From contig JALCCG010000344.1 in the NCBI GenBank assembly GCA_023212695.1, forward strand, positions 1-20,762: 20,762 nucleotides of DNA. The letters run 5' to 3'. Shown here one piece after another: positions 18,781 through 20,762 of this stretch. The notes under the pieces were generated by a model that saw only the letters and a list, made by a program, of their open reading frames with translations, was not told the DNA's origin and made no database searches. How positions within the stretch are numbered: the stretch's first letter is position 1; every line of letters starts with the position of its first letter. A program made the position numbers and the translations under genes. The stretch comes from Sporisorium sorghi (Eukaryota > Basidiomycota > Ustilaginomycetes > Ustilaginales > Ustilaginaceae).

Positions 18781-19435
18781 GGTGCTGAACGTGCGGTCGC
18801 TCGGCTTGGATGAGAACAGATGTAGACGATGCAGATGATGAGGATACGAGTGGAGGGAGAAGAATGGTTATTGTGAGTTGGAGTAAGGTGGAGTTGGTGG
18901 TGAGTGTCAACTGTTTGCCATGGCCGGGTCTTTCAAGCATTCGTGTTCATCGTGCAAGTCGCTGGCAGCATTCTGCTGTTACATAGGAATGCTGCTAAGA
19001 TGGAAGCCGTGGTGGCCATCAGACGTCGCTTGCTACAAACTGCACGTCCTTCCCCGGGGCTCCATCATGTGTTGCTCTTGCGACCAAGGGCTGTCTCGCT
19101 TGACAGGCCGTGATTGATCAAAAGACAGGAGAACGGCAAAGTCGTTCCGCGACACTAACAGGCTTAGTAGACGGCTCGTGCTTCAAACCATGGAGTCAGC
19201 AAGGCTGACAGCGCATATTGAAGGGAGAGAGCAAGGTAGAAGGAGAAAGGGCACGCGTCTGGTTAGTGTGCGTCCATTATCAATCAACGGCACCCTTCAA
19301 CTGAGAGAGAGAGAGAGGGGTTCAAGCTGTGAGTTGCTTCATGCAAACCCTTGCCGTTCGTTTGACGAAGCAGCTCGGCTAGAGGGGGAAAGAGGCGGAG
19401 GAGAGACCAAGCTAAGCTAGTGCGGGGGTCAAAGC
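18781..19435. other. Promoter of NRPS-like gene and subtelomeric spacer
   Basis: 655 bases with no gene I can support. It includes a (GA)n run near 19303-19317 and short open frames only; one, 18920-19117, is cysteine-rich (65 codons) but has no recognisable family or secretion signal. The GC content is similar to the genes, and the composition changes at the LTR. Confidence 0.45.
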
Positions 19436-19630
19436 TGTTGCGGTCGCGGCTGGTCTGTAGCAGGACGCGTGCATGGAAACAACACGCCTTCCACCAAGTT
19501 CCACAGATAAAAATTTTTGCTTCTCCACTATTTTCCTTAAACCCTTAAATGTATTTAAACAGCCCTTCCAGCTGGCAGAAATCCCCCAGAAATTCAACTC
19601 TTCCAACTTTCTTGAACACACCCTTCAACA
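19436..19630 (+). repeat. Candidate 5' LTR of a copia-type retrotransposon
   Basis: 195 bases starting TGTTG and ending CAACA, the inverted TG...CA termini expected of an LTR. It is followed with no gap by a tRNA-derived primer-binding site. A TATA-like TATTTAAA lies at about 19552-19559. The right boundary is well supported by the adjacent primer-binding site. The left boundary rests only on the inverted termini and a change to AT-richer sequence. No second LTR is present in the window. Confidence 0.6.
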
Positions 19631-19642
19631 GGTTATGAGCCC
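19631..19642 (+). other. Primer-binding site for a half-molecule of initiator tRNA-Met
   Basis: GGTTATGAGCCC is the exact reverse complement of the anticodon stem-loop stretch GGGCTCATAACC of fungal initiator tRNA-Met (as in S. cerevisiae), not of a tRNA 3' end. Internal priming of this kind is known for Drosophila copia and yeast Ty5. The site directly follows the CAACA terminus of the LTR. Because it is complementary to a CAU anticodon it contains an ATG (19635), and this ATG is in frame with the gag-like sequence. Confidence 0.75.
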
Positions 19643-20454
19643 AAGAGCACACACACCTCAAGAACAAAGCGACAAGATCTTCAAGATGGACGCCAATGTC
19701 AGATCAAGCAACCTCAAGTTGCCTCGCCTCAAATCAGGTGATGTGTACTTTGAATGGGTGGAGCAGATGCACTTTGCCTTGATGCACAAAGGAAAGAAAG
19801 TTTGGCTTGCAGCGTTGGGCAAGTACAAGCACCCAGAGCTGAAGCCTGGCATGAAAGCGCAGGAGACCCTAGCATCTGCACTTGACACATGGGAAGAGGT
19901 AAACTATATGGTGCTGGCACTGATTGGCAGCAGCCTCAGCCCCAGCCTCATGTACATTGTGCATGACAAGATGGATGCGCATGATGCATGGATGGCACTC
20001 AATGGAGGAGGTGCTGTGCGAGAAGTGTCAGGGCAAGGGTGCTGGATCCTTTGACAAGTTTGTGTCAGAGATCCAGATGCTTGCCGACAAGTTAGGTGCA
20101 GTGGGGGAACATGTCACTGCGCTGCACAAGACCAAGCTACTCATCAAGGGAGTACGCAAGGACCTGTGCCCATGGACAGCTGCACTCCAGATTGAGCTTG
20201 ACAAGCCAGTCATGGAGATGGCGCCCAAGGAAGATGCAAAGCCAGACACCAGCATCTGGGAGTGCACAGTGTGCATACTGCACACTGCAGATGTGGAGCT
20301 GCCCATGCAGAGCTCTGCACTGGCAGTGCACAAGCAAACCAAGGGTTGCCCAAAGGGCAACAAGGGTCCCTGCTACAACTGTGGTGAGGAAGGTCACTTC
20401 AAGAAGAACTGCAAGAAGCCTAGCCCTAGGCTGTGGTGTGCCGCTTGCTGGTGA
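19635..20454 (+). pseudogene. copia-type gag, frameshifted and truncated
   Basis: Capsid-like polyprotein segment of a Ty1/copia element. The first frame begins at the ATG in the primer-binding site (alternative ATG 19686). It shows the family start LKLPRLKSGDVYFEWVEQM, followed by a helix-rich region to about DAHDAWMALNG. Around 20,000-20,030 the coding signal moves to the next frame, continuing with SFDKFVSEIQMLADKLGAVG and LLIKGVRKDL. The second frame ends in a zinc knuckle, CYNCGEEGHFKKNC (20371-20412, CX2CX4HX4C), and stops at 20452-20454. The linker between the two halves is shorter than in typical copia gags, which suggests a small deletion that also shifted frame. No protease motif follows. 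Probably inactive. Confidence 0.8.
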
Positions 20455-20540
20455 CGGCAGCAGCCACCCTGCCAAATGGCCTCATGAGACCTGGAACCAG
20501 GGTCTCGGCGGCCACACTGCTCAAGTGCCTCGATGGTTTG

Positions 20541-20660
20541 AAATTCTGACGGTCAGATGCATCAAAATTCCAAGAAATTTGACAAAAAGCCATCACAAAA
20601 ATGTGAATATATGTGATCTAACATTTATGAGATGTGTAAAATTGAAAAGAAAACCTGAAA
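20541..20660. other. AT-rich telomere-junction segment
   Basis: About 120 bases, markedly AT-richer than everything else near it, between the truncated gag and the telomere repeats. No coding frame or known repeat is recognised. It contains CTGACGGTCAG at 20547-20557, an odd palindrome. It may be a telomere-associated sequence or the end of another element. Confidence 0.5.
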
Positions 20661-20762
20661 GGGTTAGGGTTAGGGTTAGGGTTAGGGGTTAGGGTTAGGG
20701 TTAGGGTTAGGGTTAGGGTTAGGGTTAGGGTTAGGGTTAGGGTTAGGGTTAGGGTTAGGGTT
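20661..20762 (+). repeat. Telomere, (TTAGGG)n
   Basis: About 17 tandem TTAGGG units reach the end of the window, G-rich strand 5' to 3' towards the end, as expected for a right chromosome terminus. One variant unit, TTAGGGG, lies at 20682-20688 near the proximal edge; all other units are canonical. The array is cut by the end of the sequence so its true length is unknown. Confidence 0.97.

Larger units (their letters stand above)
19436..20540 (+). mobile_element. Truncated Ty1/copia-type LTR retrotransposon abutting the telomere
   Basis: Order: LTR, half-tRNA primer-binding site, gag-like coding sequence with a CCHC zinc knuckle; protease, integrase, reverse transcriptase and the 3' LTR are absent. 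The element is oriented towards the telomere and lost its distal part, presumably by chromosome breakage and telomere healing or recombination. The right boundary is set where sequence becomes AT-rich (about 20,535-20,545) and is approximate. Placement beside the telomere recalls Ty5, which prefers telomeric/silent chromatin. The link is inferred from the primer type and location. Confidence 0.8.

Noticed and set aside
1..20762. tRNA, rRNA or CRISPR features
   Set aside because: I scanned by eye for tRNA T-loop/B-box patterns, rRNA-like blocks and regularly spaced repeats and saw none. Only the primer-binding site is tRNA-related.

Overview
This window looks like the right-hand end of a chromosome from a smut-type basidiomycete (Ustilaginomycotina, probably Ustilaginaceae). 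The reasons are: compact, GC-rich, mostly intron-free fungal genes with low-complexity Ala/Gln/Ser/Pro tails; rare short introns with GTAAGT or GTGAGT donors; and a terminal (TTAGGG)n array of about 17 units that runs to the last base with the G-rich strand pointing outwards. The species cannot be fixed from the sequence alone.

Layout from the interior to the telomere. Bases 200-11719 are a housekeeping block of six genes: MRE11 (double-strand-break nuclease), phosphomannomutase (SEC53/PMM type, one intron), holocytochrome c synthase (CYC3/HCCS type), the CCR4-NOT subunit CAF40/CNOT9, the mitochondrial metalloprotease ATP23 on the minus strand (one intron, with a final coding exon of nine bases), and a BEM46/ABHD13-type alpha/beta hydrolase. 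Between MRE11 and phosphomannomutase lies a roughly 0.8 kb transposon-like element with 50-bp terminal inverted repeats (46/50 identical). Long T homopolymers (24 to 35 bases) recur upstream of four genes.

From about 11.7 to 13.5 kb is a gene-poor stretch. It holds what I read as the decayed remains of a minus-strand gene, broken at a 15-base C/G homopolymer and by an in-frame stop. Next come a 12-TM-type APC amino acid/choline-family permease (plus strand) and, tail-to-tail with it, a three-domain NRPS-like adenylate-forming reductase (adenylation, carrier and NAD(P)-reductase domains; minus strand, one intron). This pair could form a small substrate-uptake/metabolite locus, which is an inference.

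The last 1.3 kb is the subtelomere proper. It contains a candidate 195-bp LTR (TGTTG...CAACA) followed at once by a primer-binding site matching the anticodon region of initiator tRNA-Met, as in Drosophila copia and yeast Ty5. After this come a frameshifted copia-type gag with a CCHC zinc knuckle, no pol, a short AT-rich piece, and then the telomere. The most interesting reading is a Ty5-like half-tRNA-primed copia element sitting at, and cut off by, a chromosome end, with core genes (including MRE11, itself a telomere-maintenance factor) starting within 20 kb of the tip.
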